Shown: positions 34,801 to 46,960 of the stretch, one piece after another
Position numbering within the stretch: position 1 is the first letter of the stretch
Layout of the letters: every line of letters starts with the position of its first letter
Source: Quillaja saponaria
Lineage: Eukaryota > Streptophyta > Magnoliopsida > Fabales > Quillajaceae
Reading direction: 5' to 3'
Assembly: GCA_029379385.1 (NCBI GenBank)
Contig: CM055612.1
Location: 13,082,001 to 13,146,000, forward strand
Length of the DNA: 64,000 bases
Position numbers and translations under genes: made by a program
The notes under the pieces: model-generated
What the model was told of the DNA's origin: nothing
The model's database searches: none
Seen by the model: only the letters and a program-made list of their open reading frames with translations

Positions 34801-34864
34801 ACATCCTCCCTAACTGCTGATTTTTTCAACCACATGTTTAATGACAACATTTTCTATCAAGTAC

Positions 34865-36208
34865 ATAAAGACTTGAGTTGTCACTAAACATTTCAATCTC
34901 ATTAGATAGATTGATTATCTAAGACACATATGTAATAAAATATTTGTTGCATACTAACAATTCCTAAACTAATATACATTCGCTATTGTATGCAGAAAAA
35001 ACAGAGATACTAAAGTTTGTGAAGTTAAATTAAAAGTACCAACAAGAAAATATTTTAATCATTTACAACATGACTTGCCTATGCCCAAAATATATTAGAT
35101 TATAATGAAAACAATCAAATTTGTATCTTGACAAATATTATCTACGAGGTATATTTGATAATATTAGATTATTCCAATTTTACATATTTGTATATCTTTT
35201 CTAATAGTCAATTTTGTATCTTAATGTACTTTTTTTTTTTCTTTTTTATGAACTAAAAGTGTGATACACCTAAGTGGTCTCAGTAAAAAATAATTTCATT
35301 AAGACAATGGCTAAGATGATAATAATAAATGAAATCAATTGCAGTTCTAAGGCCTTCTAGAATCAGTTTATAGTGCTTACAGCTAGCCAAAGTTTATGTT
35401 TTAGTTGCTTTGCCCTCTATTTTAGTAACCATAAGATTCTCACATAAGAAGATTCCCACAAATGTTCATACAAGCCGGTTATCATATATGTAACCATAAA
35501 ATTGGTTTCTTCAAGGAAAGTGAAGTAAAGTCCCTCCTCGAAAGAGAGAGAGCCGTGTCCACAAATTTATTATGATAATTAATTTTTCATACCTTTTTAT
35601 TTTGAATAGTAGGAATTTATTTTGATTGAATTAGTAGTGAGAAAAAAAGAAAATGATTACAATCTCATGCATTAGCATGAGTTACTTGCCAATCATATAT
35701 ATATAGATCTATACTACATATAAAAAAGGATTAATGGTAGAAATTTATTATTTTTTTAAATATCCTTATGAGTTTTTATTATTACCTAGTTACCTTTACT
35801 TATTATTTTGTTTTAAATAAACTACTGTTATTATTTATTTATTTTGAATTCTTTTCCATTTTAATTTCAACAGGATTGTAACTGTTTTCGAACTATTAAT
35901 TTTTTATTTACTAATTCTTCTTAATGTTACTAAATGTCAATAGTAATTAAAATTGATTTTCTTAATTTTTTTTTTTTTTTTGTTTTGTTTAATAAATCCT
36001 AATAATCATAATTTTTTAAATTAATTTTAAATTTATTAATTAAAATAAATATTAAGAGTATATATAGTTTTCATGATTATAATATGATTGTTTTAACTTT
36101 TCATTCATAAAAGAAATCAATTTTCCTTAATAAATGAAAACATAAATGAAATAAGAGTGAGTTTCAAAGACTTAGTGAGTGATAGACATACTCAAAGAGT
36201 ACTAGCAT
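34865..36208. other. AT-rich intergenic and LTR-end sequence
   Basis: No gene seen. The last ~100 bp (gagtgagtttcaaagacttagtgagtg, tactagcat) resembles the minus-strand LTR sequence at 19800-19870. It appears to be the left part of the chromovirus 3' LTR, split by the solo LTR insertion at 36209. Confidence 0.45.
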
Positions 36209-39200
36209 TGTCATAACCCGATATCCTAATATGCGTTGTAAATGTTGTGTCTAACTTATTATTGTAAATTGAATAAACGTGTGAATCAAATAAAGTAAAG
36301 TGAAAAAAAAAATCTTAAAATACATGTATAAGTTTATTATATAAAATTTATTATATGCCATGTATTGGGTTGATTTTTATTTTCTTTAGACCTTATCTTA
36401 TAAGAAAATTTAGTATAAATTATGGGTAAATAAAGAAAAAATTGAATGGATTGATTTGGTATAGATATGTATATTATAAGGATTAAATATGCACCACGGA
36501 TATTATAAAGCTTGACTTTTTACTTGAATTATTTTATATTTTATTTCTCTTTTGTCTTGCATTGTTTGTGGCCGAAATTTATCTTTCCTTGCACCGCCAT
36601 TGTTCTTCCAATTCAAGCTCCTCTGTTTCTACAAGATCATCACTGTCTATTCCTTTTCCTTTAGTTTAGAAATTCTGGCCTTTCCTTTGTTTCATGTAGG
36701 TTCAAGAATCAATTCATCATTTTCTCATCTTTTTGATCATGTAGGCCTTCTTTCCTTTTGTGATGGGTGTACAGCCGTTATTTTAAATTGGATATGAAGC
36801 TGCCTGTTGTGAGGACAGCTCCAAGAGTGTATAACCGTATAGGTTGTCTTCTAAGTGTGAGTTGCTTAGTCTCCATTCTAGCTTTGGCAGCTTCAAGCTT
36901 TATGTTTCAATTATGTAGAAGTTATTTGTTAAGATGTTGGGCGACAAGGCAACCATCCCCTGATTTTTCGCGAGGACGCTGGTAATTTCCAACAACAGCC
37001 GCAACACTAACAGCAAGTTTCCCTTCCGTCTCCTCCGTTTCATACTTTTCCTGCTACTCATTTGTTCTCTTCCCTCCAAGCCATAATCTCTTCGTGATCT
37101 CACCTTTCTTCCTCATATGTAATTTCACTGAAAACCAATAAAAAGTATAACCAGTAAGACTTATAGAGGAAAAGTGAGGATGCTGGGCTCTTTTGAAACA
37201 TGGAGTTGGAGGTGTTTACAAGCCCTCCGCTCCTAGAGGCAATTCAGCCACCTACTGATAATAGTGATGCAGCAACACAAGAAAATAAAACCCCCTTGCC
37301 AGCTGCTTCAATTTACTTCTTAGGAACTAAAAGTTGCAACTGGAAATTTCAGACTTGACAATATTCTTGGGGAGGGTGGATTTGGATATGTTTTCAAAGG
37401 ATGGATTGAAGGAAATGAGACAGCCCCAGCAAAACCGAGATCAAGGATCGCAGAGGCAGTTAAAAGCTTGAAGCCAAATGATCTTCAAGGCCATAGAGAA
37501 TGAGTGGATGAGGTTGACTTTCTTGAAGTTGGATTGTAGGTGGTAATTATATTGAAAGATTATTGGCATGAAGTGTTAGAATAAATCAGTGTTGAAATTG
37601 TGTGCTTTAGGTCTTGATTATGTTGATTAATTTAATTAAATTCTAGGTTGATATATACAAACAAATGAGTAATATAAGGATTAATAAAATTGTGTTGATT
37701 AGATTGGGAGGTATATATAAACACACACATACATACATGTGAAGTGAAATGGGAAGGCCCTTAATGTGTTTGATAAAATGCTTAAAAGAACATAATAGTT
37801 ATTTTTGGTTGAATATGAGAATGGGATAAAAGATTTTAAATGGAAGGTTAAATAAATGAATCAAGAAATGTTAGTAATATGGTGATTTAATTATATAATG
37901 AAATTGAGAAGTGAGTATGAGCAAAGAGTGATTAGCTATTGGTAAAGTGATGAAAAAAAAAATGTAGGTGGAGTGGTTAATGAAAGGGATGCAGGGGCAG
38001 ATTTTCTAAGTTAGTTAATTCAGTATTTTGGGTATCCTAGGGACAAAACTAAATTAAGGCTGAATTTAAAGAAGTTTCTAAAAAAAAAATAGTAAACTTT
38101 AACTAAATACTTGAAACTTAGTACCTAAAGATTTTCGCAATTAAAAATTATAACTTATAAAATGGACAAACTAAATAATACTTGATAATTTTAATTGCAG
38201 CTCCGAAAAGCTTTGTTGAGCCAGTGACACTTGCAAACGTAAGAGGGAATAACATATAAAATTTATAAACGGTGAGTGGTTAATTGCTGCCTTTAGGGGC
38301 TAGATTAGTATGTGTAATTATATGTTTATTTGAATATACGTGATATATGAAAAATAAGCAAGTAGAGTATTTCAGTAATTTATTTGAATTATGTTTGTTT
38401 GATATTGGTTGCTTTGTTTGACATTGATTGTGGTTGATAAGGGCTAACAAAGTGAGGTTTTTATGAAAAATGATTTTTATCTCCAAAAATGAGATCCAGG
38501 TGCACCTAGGATGTTCTAATTTAAAATCATAAGAAAATTCTAATTCTGATAAATATTTTTTGTTAAATTGAGTGCTCAGCCCCGGTGGGATGGATTGTAT
38601 ACAGTGATCAATTTGTTGTGCCGGCTCGTAATTGCCCGGTAAAGGGTGATAATGTTGTGCGGGGCTGAGTCACTCATTGGCCCTTTAATTGCTTTGCGTG
38701 ATATTATTGCGTTAACTTAAATTGTGTTACTGTGTGTAATATGAATTGTGAATTTGTGGAACTTACAATGTGTATGTGTAATATACGAATTGTGAATTTG
38801 TGGAACTTACAATGTGTACGTGTAATGTGAAATGTTATATAAATCATGTTACATGATGTTACTATGTATATGTTATACGTTTGTGTTGAGTGATGCTGGT
38901 ACTCTTTAGGTACGATTTTTCACTCATAGAGTCTATAGGACTCACCCCTCTCTTGTGGATTTCTTTTTAACAACAGGGGTTCGGTACCTATTGTCACCGA
39001 GCTTGTGACTTGCTGGTTGGGTGCGGCAAGATAAATTCAGGATCTCAGACTTGAAGTTAAATGATGAAAGTTTGCAGTCACACTGTGAGGTGGATAATTT
39101 TAAATGATGTAAGAGTCTAGTTATTTATCTTGTCTATGATATGGACTGGAGCGGAGCTCCTTGTCATATTTATGTCATGGTTGTGCGGAGTCATAGCATA

Positions 39201-39435
39201 TGTATTTGCATTTTGAGACATGTTCTATATTACAGGGAACCTCTACCAAAATTTTCAGTAAATTGTTAATTGTTACAGGAAATGAACTTTTATGGGGAGC
39301 TTCGGTTTTAGTAAAGCTATTTTTATTCTTTAATTGGGTCATGAGTCAGGTTTGTTATTTTATTTCGAAGTCAGGGTTACAGTGGATTGGTTTTCCAACC
39401 CTCTGGCCAGTCATGCCTCCGTGAGGGGTATGACA
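36209..39435 (+). mobile_element. Solo LTR, family A, carrying a kinase gene fragment
   Basis: Starts TGTCATAACCCGATATCC and ends GAGGGGTATGACA, with TG...CA termini. It is flanked by a perfect 5 bp duplication, agcat (36204-36208 and 39436-39440). Joining the flanks gives gtactagcatcat, which matches the family sequence at about 19850-19862, so the target was another LTR in reverse orientation. Internal landmarks match the first solo LTR: atatataaacacacacatac near 37710, ttgataaaatg near 37770, tgcggggctgagtcactcattggcc near 38660, and ggccagtcatgcctc near 39405. Between the promoter half and these landmarks lies a receptor-like cytoplasmic kinase fragment. Confidence 0.8.
37324..37539 (+). 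pseudogene. Receptor-like cytoplasmic kinase (RLCK VII/PBL-type) fragment inside the LTR
   Basis: One frame from 37324 reads [47 protein letters not shown], then a TGA stop at 37501, then VDEVDFLEVGL and TAG at 37537. ELK.AT.NFR followed by the glycine-rich loop [13 protein letters not shown] and an AVK..KP...QGH.E stretch is the start of the kinase domain of RLCK VII (PBS1-like) proteins. The ATP-anchoring lysine of AVK is present. The fragment ends where the next conserved block should continue. Upstream (37200 onward) is a possible N-terminal remnant in another frame (MELEVFTSPPLLEAIQPPTD). It is dead as a kinase; capture by the LTR is inferred from position. Confidence 0.7.
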
Positions 39436-39440
39436 AGCAT

Positions 39441-40213
39441 CATCCACCATACAGTTATAAAATATTTCCTTAATAAATTCACATTTGACATACCTTACCA
39501 TGCAATTATATTTTATACATATATATGTTATACCAAACTAACATAACTCACAAATGATCATAGTTCAAACAAATCAAACAAAGCAAACAAAAGGGCCAAT
39601 AATCGTAGTAACTCAGCACCCGCACACGATATACATATCCTTCTCAGGGTCTTTCGCTCCCGCACACCAAATATATATACCATCTTTTACCATAACCACC
39701 CCAAGGCTGAGTTACTCGAATATTTTTATACAAATATTAAATTAAATATATCTTAGGTACACCCGGATTCTAACTCACATTAAAAATGAAAACCTTGGCC
39801 CTATCAATCACATACAAACATTCACACTAACACACAACACACTAATTAGCAAAGTTTCAAAGATATAATATTCTTATCACATAGTCTAACTTAAAGCATT
39901 GAACACCCTGACTCAACCATTTTATACATATATACAAGCATTCAAAACACAACTAGCAATCAAAATGTAGTATCTTTCACTCACAAATTTATAGATTTTG
40001 TTCATGGCTTCCTCTTCGGTCCAAAAGCATCGTCGAATTGACATTAGGTTCTAAAGCTAAAATTACTTTTTCCAAATATCAATTAGTTTATAAATTTCAT
40101 AACTTTTAAGCCCTTAATCATAAAGATTTGAATATGCAAAGTTTCATTCATTATTACATTTCACCTCTTTTAGGCATTTTGTCAAACACCTTAAGGGCAC
40201 CTTTTTATTTCAA

Positions 40214-40254
<41 letters not shown>

Positions 40255-41033
40255 TATTGTAACTAAACCAAGGGAAACTAGCTCTAACTCTTTAAACACA
40301 ACACTGTCCATAACTCAAACATTAAATTTAAAGTTGGATTAACCATTTAGGAGCAATCAAAAGCTTGAATCATGGAAGTTCCACAATAACCCAACACTAA
40401 ATCCACCATTAACATTACTACCAAGCTTATATTCACCCATGATACTACTCTTTTATTAACAGCCCATTCACATCCTACATTTGATCCTAAAAAAAAACCA
40501 AAAGAATTGCAATTAACTCTAAGAAAAAAAAGAAACTCAGTAGGAACAAAGGTTATTGGAGCTACCCCACAAGGAAAAACAGACAAGGCTAGGTTGGAGG
40601 AGGTGGCTGCCACCACTGCTGCTATTGTCATGACTGATGGCTGCTACCATTGCCATTGCCACCATGAGCTGGCAGGAGACCCAAACCCAAGAAATCCTAA
40701 GCTAAATAGAAGTAAGGAGCAAAGCAAGAGGAGATGAGGGTTCGACTGCTGTAAAAAGGAGCTGGAGCTACCAAGAAGGACCAAGGAAAATTCAAGAAGC
40801 AGGGGATGTTTGGTCTAAGAGAAAAGAAAGAAAAAGTGGAGAAAAGTAAGGAAAAAAATAAGAAAAGAAAAAGAAAAATCAAACAAAAATAAAGTGAATA
40901 TATATATATATATATACACACACGCATATGTATAGTTATGTTGTTTATTTATTTTGTTTATGTATTTTACTTTTATAACTAAAAGTTAGCACAATATCCC
41001 TAAAACTTAACATTACGATATTGGGTTATAACA
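39441..41033 (-). repeat. 3' LTR of the Tekay/Del-like chromovirus (proximal part)
   Basis: On the minus strand it starts TGTTATAACCCAATATCG at 41033 and is alignable with 48155-49625 from about 39550 onward. Shared blocks include gatcatagttcaaacaaatc, catatccttctcagggtctttc, gaaaacc/tttggccc and gcatcgtcgaattgac. The remainder appears to lie left of 36208, separated by the solo LTR. An (AT)n tract is at 40217-40252. The open frame 40347-40631 (-) lies in the LTR, has a counterpart in the other LTR only in part, and matches no family known to me. Confidence 0.75.
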
Positions 41034-41052
41034 ATCTTCCTCCCCTTAAAAG
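41034..41052 (-). other. Polypurine tract of the chromovirus
   Basis: On the minus strand cttttaaggggaggaagat directly precedes the LTR start TGTTATAACC, as expected for a plus-strand primer. This fixes the element's orientation and the LTR edge at 41033. Confidence 0.75.
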
Positions 41053-41094
41053 AAATTTTTGTTTCAAATTTCAATAGAATAATTATGGATATAT

Positions 41095-42660
41095 CATTTA
41101 CTTGAATCGTCTAAAAAGATGTGGATATTGTTGCCTTATTACATCTTCGGGTTCCCAAGTGGCTTCTTGTTCTTTGTGATGTTGCTAGACGATTTTCAAA
41201 GAAGGAACGATCTTTGATCAAAGCTTAGGAACTTATCTATCTATGATCGCCACTGCCATATGTCCAATTCTTATCTACCCGCAATTTTTAGACCCGCAAG
41301 AGATGAGATTCATCAGGAAAATACTTTCAAAGCATAAACACATGAAAAACTTGATGTACTCTATCCATGTTTGGCAGTAATGCCAACCTATAAGCCATTG
41401 CTCCTACCATATCCAAAATTTGGAATGGTCTTATAAACCTTGCCTCAGCTTCCCTTTCTTGCCAAATCTCATTGTGCCCCTAAAAGGTGAAGTCTTCAGA
41501 TATGATCACCTACTTCAAATTCTAACTCTCTCTGACAATTGTTAGCATAAGACTTCTATCTACTTTGAGCCATCCTCAATCTATCGCAGGTAGTCTATAC
41601 TTTCTCTGCAGCATCATGAACTAACTCTGGTCCCAATAAATGGTGCTTACCAATATTAAACCATCCGATTAGAGGTCTACATTCTTCCATATAAAGCCTC
41701 AAATGCTGCCATCTAAATGCTAATATGATAACTATTATTGTAAGCAAACTCCATAACTGGTAGGTGCTAATCTCAACTTCCCTCAAAATCCATCATATAA
41801 GCTCGTAGCATATCTTTTAAAGTTTGTATAGTTATCTCAGTCTAGCTATCAATTTGAAAATGAAAAGGTATTCAAAATAGCAATTGAGTACTAAGGGCTT
41901 CTTGAAAGGAATTCCAGAACGCCACGATGAGTGCCACGGTGAACTAAGCGTCTGGTCCGAAATGAAAGAAATTGACACCCCATGTAATGAAACTATCTCA
42001 TCCAAGTACAACTTAGCATACTAATGTGCTGGAAGAAAGTGTATTGATTTAGCAATCAATTCACAATTATCCAGATTAAGTCATAACTCCTAAAGGTCTT
42101 AGGAAGTCCTATTACAAAATCCATAGTAACTTTCTCCCATTTCCACTTCGAAATATTTATTCTTTTTAACATTCCTAGGGGTTTCTAATTTCAGCTTTCA
42201 CCTGCTAGCATACCAAGCTCTTGGAAACAAAGTCTACCACATTCTTTTCATATCATCCCATTAATAGAACTTTTTCAAGTCTTAATACATGTTGGAAGAA
42301 CATGATGCATCACATATAATGAGCAATACGTTGCTTCAAGAATCTTCTTTCTTAATTCAGGATCAGATGACACAACCACACAATCTTAATACCTTAACAC
42401 TCCTTCTTTGCCCTACCCTAAATTCATTACTTGAGACTGATCATACTTGGTTTTGTTGGCACACATTCAGCTACCTGCACTTCTTTAATAGCTTCAATGA
42501 AGGTAGATTTCACATGAATATGAGCTAACAACAATCCATTAGGAGATACTTCAAATCTAACTTCATCAGCCATGCACCTTTGCAATTCTTTAGCATCCTA
42601 GCTGAGAACAGCTATTACATGATATAAGCTACCCACTAACTTCCTACTTAATGCATCAGC
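41095..42660 (-). pseudogene. Chromovirus integrase and C-terminal region, degraded
   Basis: On the minus strand, DHPRKANVVADALSRK (about 42655-42700) marks the RNase H/integrase junction. Core pieces follow: AKSIHFLPAH, YAKLYLDEIVSLHGVSISFI and SDQ near 41960-42050 (the family has a second catalytic Asp in SDR). Then come MEECRPLIGWFNIGKHHLLG and PELVHDAAEKV (41595-41786), QKSYANNCQRELEFEVGDHI, and near the end QEATWEPEDVIRQQYPHLF (41100-41180). The last block is the chromodomain-proximal tail of Tekay/Del-type chromoviruses. Numerous stops and frame changes. Confidence 0.75.
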
Positions 42661-42699
42661 AACCACATTAGCTTTCCTTGGATGATCAGAAATCAAACA

Positions 42700-43489
42700 A
42701 TCATAATCTTCTAACAATTCAATCTATCTATGCTCTTAAGTTCAAATCTTTCTAATCAAATATGTATTTAAGACTTTTATGATCCGCGAAGATTTCACAG
42801 GTTTCCTTATACAAGTAACTCCCCCACACCTTTAGTGCAAAAATTACTGCGGCCATCGCCAAGTTAAGGGTAGGATAATTCATTTTATGTTTCTTCAGTT
42901 GTCTCGAGGCATATACAATCACATTTTCATCTTGCATCAAAACACACCTAAGTCTAATATGAAAAGTATCACAAAATACCATATACTTCCTCATACCAAA
43001 ATGAAGGGTAAGGACTGAAGTTGAAGTTAGACAAGCCTTAAGTTTCTAAAAACTTTCTTCACAAGCCTCTGACCAAACAAATTTAATACATTTCTGAGTC
43101 AATCAAGTCAAGGGTGCAGTAATCCAAGAAATGTTTTCAAAAAATCACCTATAATACCTAACTAAACCTAGAAAATTCTGAATTTCTGACACATCTATTG
43201 GATGAGGCCAATTTTGAACTGCTTCAACTAGAGATAAAATGTTTGAGGAAGGCAACTTGATTCAACCATAATTTACATTTAGAGAATTTAGCATAAAGCT
43301 TGTTTTCTATAAGTGTTTGTAAAACAATTCAAAGATGCTTCTCATGTTCTTCCTCACTTCAAGAATACTCCAAAATTTCATCAATAAAAACAATCACAAA
43401 TTAATCTAAGAAAGGCTTAAACACCCTGTTCATAAGGTCCACAAACACTGTAACCACATTAGTAAGTCCAAAGGACATGACTAAGAACT
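42700..43489 (-). pseudogene. Chromovirus RT (second part) and RNase H, degraded
   Basis: The RT resumes at the left edge of the nested LTR with [10 protein letters not shown], then a stretch corresponding to [12 protein letters not shown] and the catalytic region FIDEILEYS near 43365-43395. Chromoviruses have an IDD catalytic pair here, so the second Asp has become Glu. RNase H follows at 42752-42994: [40 protein letters not shown] and [15 protein letters not shown], close to the normal pattern but with D-to-F-type changes in the first active-site block. Confidence 0.8.
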
Positions 43490-44883
43490 TGATAAGTTCT
43501 TAAATGAACTTATATTACATCTCATTATGCATTCAATTTAGCTATGTTCTTGAGCTTTGCATTACAATTTGGTTAGTTTTAGCTTAGTTTGTAGTTTATT
43601 GTATTTGATATTAAGGTTTTGTATTTTAGTTGTTTTTAATTAGGATTTAGCTTTCAAATAAGAGTTTTAATCCTAATTGATTTTGGTTATGTATTTTCAA
43701 GGTTTAAGGCTTTAAGGATTTGATTTTGAAGACCAAATGCACAAGGGATGGAATTCTAGCTCACCAAGCGCCTAAGCCATGGAAAACTGGCACTGCAGCA
43801 TTGAAGGTGCATTGTTCACCCTGTGTGGCGCCTAGGCACCAGACCCTTCTACCAGGCAGCAAGCTTTGGTACCCCAACGCTAGAAAGTTGGCCCTTAGGA
43901 GACAGCCCGATATCATAGCCTCTGTGTCTCCTGAAATGCACTAAAACTCTTATTTTAAGGGATATATAGAGGATATGAGTTAGGGTTAGAAGGGAAATAG
44001 GTTTGGGATGAAATTTCTATAACTTGAGAGAGGCTTAGGAGGTAAACGAGGCAAGGATGAAGAAGAGCAAGATGCTTAAAGATTGGCAGCAACCTTCATA
44101 AGTTTTATCCATTTCCTTCTTCCTTCTTTGTTCCTTGTATTATATTGATAATTTATTTAGCTCTAGTCATGCTCAATTTATGTAGAATGAATTAACTCCC
44201 TTGTTCTAGGATTACAATGGAACTCACATGTAGCTTGATTTCGTTTTACTTATGAATTGCTTATGATGTATAGTATTTATGTTAGTTGTATCATTCCATA
44301 TTTATTGCTTCTAGTTGATTGATCCCCAATTAGATGGATGTATTAATTAATAGGAACCTTGACAAAGGAAATCTAAATTATCCTTAAATGATATAATACA
44401 TGTTTGAATTCATTCACTTAGATCGTTGGATTTGATTTGTATATAGGATGGACATATACCCATATGTCATGTATAACCAAATGAGGTTTTGTCATAATGA
44501 ATCTTGTTTAATTCAATTTTCATAGACACATAGTGAATTGGTTAATCAATGTATGACTATAAACAATTTGAAAGATACTTATAATTGAATTAGAATTTTT
44601 GGTTAATACCATAATATCATGAATCTAAGCAAGATAGGATAAATGCAAGTTAAGTCAAATGTGAGAGAAATTGTGATCCTAGGCTCATCCCAATATATAA
44701 ATTTTTCAATTCAATAGTTTAGATAATTAGTTATCAAATCAAAGTTCATTGTTAGATAAAGTTAGGATTTATCAATTTTAGTACTTAACAATGTTAGATA
44801 ATTCCTCATGGGAATAATACTCAAATCATTACTTTATTTTACTTGTTAATGATAGGATTACTTGCTTAGTATATCTGACAATA
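43490..44883 (+). mobile_element. Solo LTR (Athila-like type) inserted in the chromovirus RT gene
   Basis: The RT frame of the minus-strand element stops at both edges and continues across: YGYYKF on the right (44885-44905), [10 protein letters not shown] on the left (43455-43487). The insert starts TGATAAGTTC at 43490 and ends near CTGACA (44880) or three bases later. Flanks share RAACT (gaact 43485-43489, aaact 44884-44888), a probable target duplication with one mismatch. The interior has LTR-like features: a gggatatatagagg TATA-like site near 43960 and a right end (cctcatgggaataatactcaaatcattacttta) like the ends of the other Athila-type LTRs. The open frame 43720-43944 is not recognised. 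Confidence 0.75.
43957..43972 (+). promoter_or_regulatory. TATA-like site in the nested LTR
   Basis: gggatatatagagg, preceded by aaaactcttattttaa, sits where the first nested LTR has TATAAATA. It is a probable former LTR promoter. Confidence 0.35.
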
Positions 44884-45840
44884 AAACTTATAATACCCAT
44901 ATTGGATGCGGAAAACAGTTTTTGAAACATTTTCCTTCTTAATCTAGAGTTGATAATACCCCGAACGTAGGTCAATCTTTGAAAGCTTCTGAGTCCCCTG
45001 CAACTAATTAAATAAATCATCAATCCTAGGGAAAGGGTACTTGTTTTTTACCGTGACCTTATTCAACTGCCTGTAATTAATGCACAATCGAAATGAACCA
45101 TTTTTCTTTTTAACAAAAAGAACTGGAGTACCCTAAGGATATGTACTGGGATGAATAAACTCCTTATCCAACAAGTCTTGCAACTGCACCTTTAACTCTC
45201 TCAATTCACTAGGAGCCTATGATATGGAAGTATAGAGATTGGTTGAGTGCCTAGCATCAAATCAATACCAAACTCTCTCTCTCTCTCTCTCAGGAGGAAG
45301 ACCATGTAGTTCTTCCAAAAACACATCAGGAAATTCCTTCATAACAGGAATTTATTCCAAAAGAGGGCACTCCAACTGAGTATCCCTAACATAATAAGCT
45401 AGGTAAGCCTAATATTTCTTCGTAATAAACCTTCTAGCTTGGATGGCAGAAATCAAGTTGCGAGGAGCTTCACTTCAATCCCCTAGAAAAACAAAAGTCA
45501 GCTTCCCAGGAAAACTAAACTTGACACTTTTCTCATGACAATCCACTACTACATAATAATCAGACAAGTAGTCCATGCCTAGAATAACATCATATTCCAA
45601 CATGTCTAATATTATCAAGGTTGCATAACATATCCCATTATCCACCACTACATCACAAGATGGAATATACCTACTTGCCAAAATTACTTCCCCTAAACGT
45701 GTTGAAACTGTCGAAGAAACCTCAAAAAAGAGGCAAAATACAGAAATATGAAAGAATAAGTGACTCTAGGATCAAATAGTATTTTAGCACTAATTGAACA
45801 AACAAGCAATCTGCCTAACACAAATACATTTGAAGCCTGA
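44884..45840 (-). pseudogene. Chromovirus protease and RT (first part), degraded
   Basis: The protease piece (45475-45681, -) reads SRYIPSCDVVVDNGICYATL and IILDMLEYDVILGMDYLSDY with SVKFSFPGKLTFVF, characteristic of Tekay/Del-type proteases. The active site upstream near 45750-45780 reads LFDPRVTYSF, where the family has a DSG-type triad, so it is lost. RT begins near 45240 and includes [20 protein letters not shown] (about 45030-45090), RIDDLFN, SKIDLRSGYYQLQIKEENVS and TVFRIQYGYYKF up to the nested LTR. The [10 protein letters not shown] and KIDLRSGYYQ blocks are well preserved. Confidence 0.8.
45273..45291. repeat. (CT)n microsatellite
   Basis: About nine CT units inside the degraded pol. 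Confidence 0.8.
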
Positions 45841-45999
45841 GCATCCTATGTAGTCATAGCATAAAAGAAGGCTTAACCCTTGCTTAGATAGAGAACCCTT
45901 GGAAAAAGTACCACAACCCCCTTAAGATTTAGTAGGAGTAGCAGGTAACAGAGGTCCACCCTAAACTGAATAAGATTTTTGACCCGAAAAAGACTACTT

Positions 46000-46960
46000 A
46001 TTCATCATCAGACAATCTCTAATACAATGGTCCATTGCACCACACTTAAAGCATGTATCAAACTCTTTTTTGCATCGCCTTATGTGTCTAACACCACAAG
46101 TAAAGCGTACAGGAACTTCTAAGGCTCGAGGACCATTAGATAATGCCACTTGCGACTAACTTCAATAGCTCTATCTCGTTTAATCTCTACCCGATTGGAA
46201 ACTCCCCTGAAATACGCCACATCTTGAGGTAGATTTACCTCCAGATCTTTGGCACTACCTGATCTTAAGATGGAAGGACCCTTCTTTCCTAGATTCTTAT
46301 GGCTTTCACACTCTAATTGTCTTTCTAAATATTAGTTCTCCAATCGATAAGCAGTATCCACAGTCTAAGTGTAAGTAGTAGTGTCTATCGCAAACACTAA
46401 TCTAAACAAAGAATCTCTAAAACCATTAAAAAACCTCTTTACTCTCATTTGCTCAGTTGCCACAAAATGTGGAGCAAAATAGGATAGCTTGGTAAATCAC
46501 ATCTCATACTCCGACATTGTCATCCTTTCAGTCTAAACTAGCCGCTCAAACTCTTGAGCATACTTATCATTTACACTTTTAGGTAGACAGCGTTCAGTGA
46601 AAGCTCTGTTGAACTCAGGCCATGCAAGTGGAGTCGTCTCAGTTCAACTCTGCACCAACACCTTATACCATTCATATGCCACATCATACAACTGGTAGCT
46701 AACTAATTCCACTGCCTAAATAAGGTCACACCCTAAAACCATAAATAATCGATCAGACTCTTCCAAGAAAGTATACAGATCCTAGGTAGTATCCACACTA
46801 AAGAACCTTGGTGGCTGCATCTTTCTGAAATCATGCAATATCGAAAATACTCCCCAATCTTGCTAAGCTAGAGCTGAAGGATTTACCTCCTATTGAGGCT
46901 GAGCAAGAGGAACTTGAGGAGGTTGTGGTTGACTTTGTTGAAGTTATTGCTAAGCTAAGA
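46000..46960 (-). pseudogene. Chromovirus gag, degraded
   Basis: On the minus strand the frame reads FRKMQPPRFFSVDTT near 46810-46850, then VELVSYQLYDVAYEWYKVLV and FNRAFTERCLPKSVNDKYAQ with EFERL, then MSEYEMWFTKLSYFAPH. This is the retrotransposon gag core of Tekay/Del elements. The zinc knuckle near 46010-46060 is CFKCGAMDHCIRDC, a complete CX2CX4HX4C. Several in-frame stops occur. The same gag region recurs as a fragment at 60770-61141. Confidence 0.8.

Larger units (their letters stand above)
32099..34851 (-). mobile_element. 5'-truncated L1-type LINE
   Basis: On the minus strand this reads from a truncated RT through a zf-RVT-like region to a C-terminal RNase H, then an A-rich tail (T-rich on + at 32101-32135). 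Flanks share TTCTATC...CAAGTA.C (ttctatctttcaagtaac at 32081-32098, ttctatcaagtac at 34852-34864), a target-site duplication with a 3 bp indel. The order, tail and variable-length duplication fit target-primed reverse transcription. The 5' truncation lies within RT, so endonuclease and ORF1 are absent. Confidence 0.75.

Noticed and set aside
40347..40631. Minus-strand open frame with hydrophobic segments (possible membrane protein)
   Set aside because: It is within an LTR, and the corresponding part of the other LTR is broken; there is no family match.
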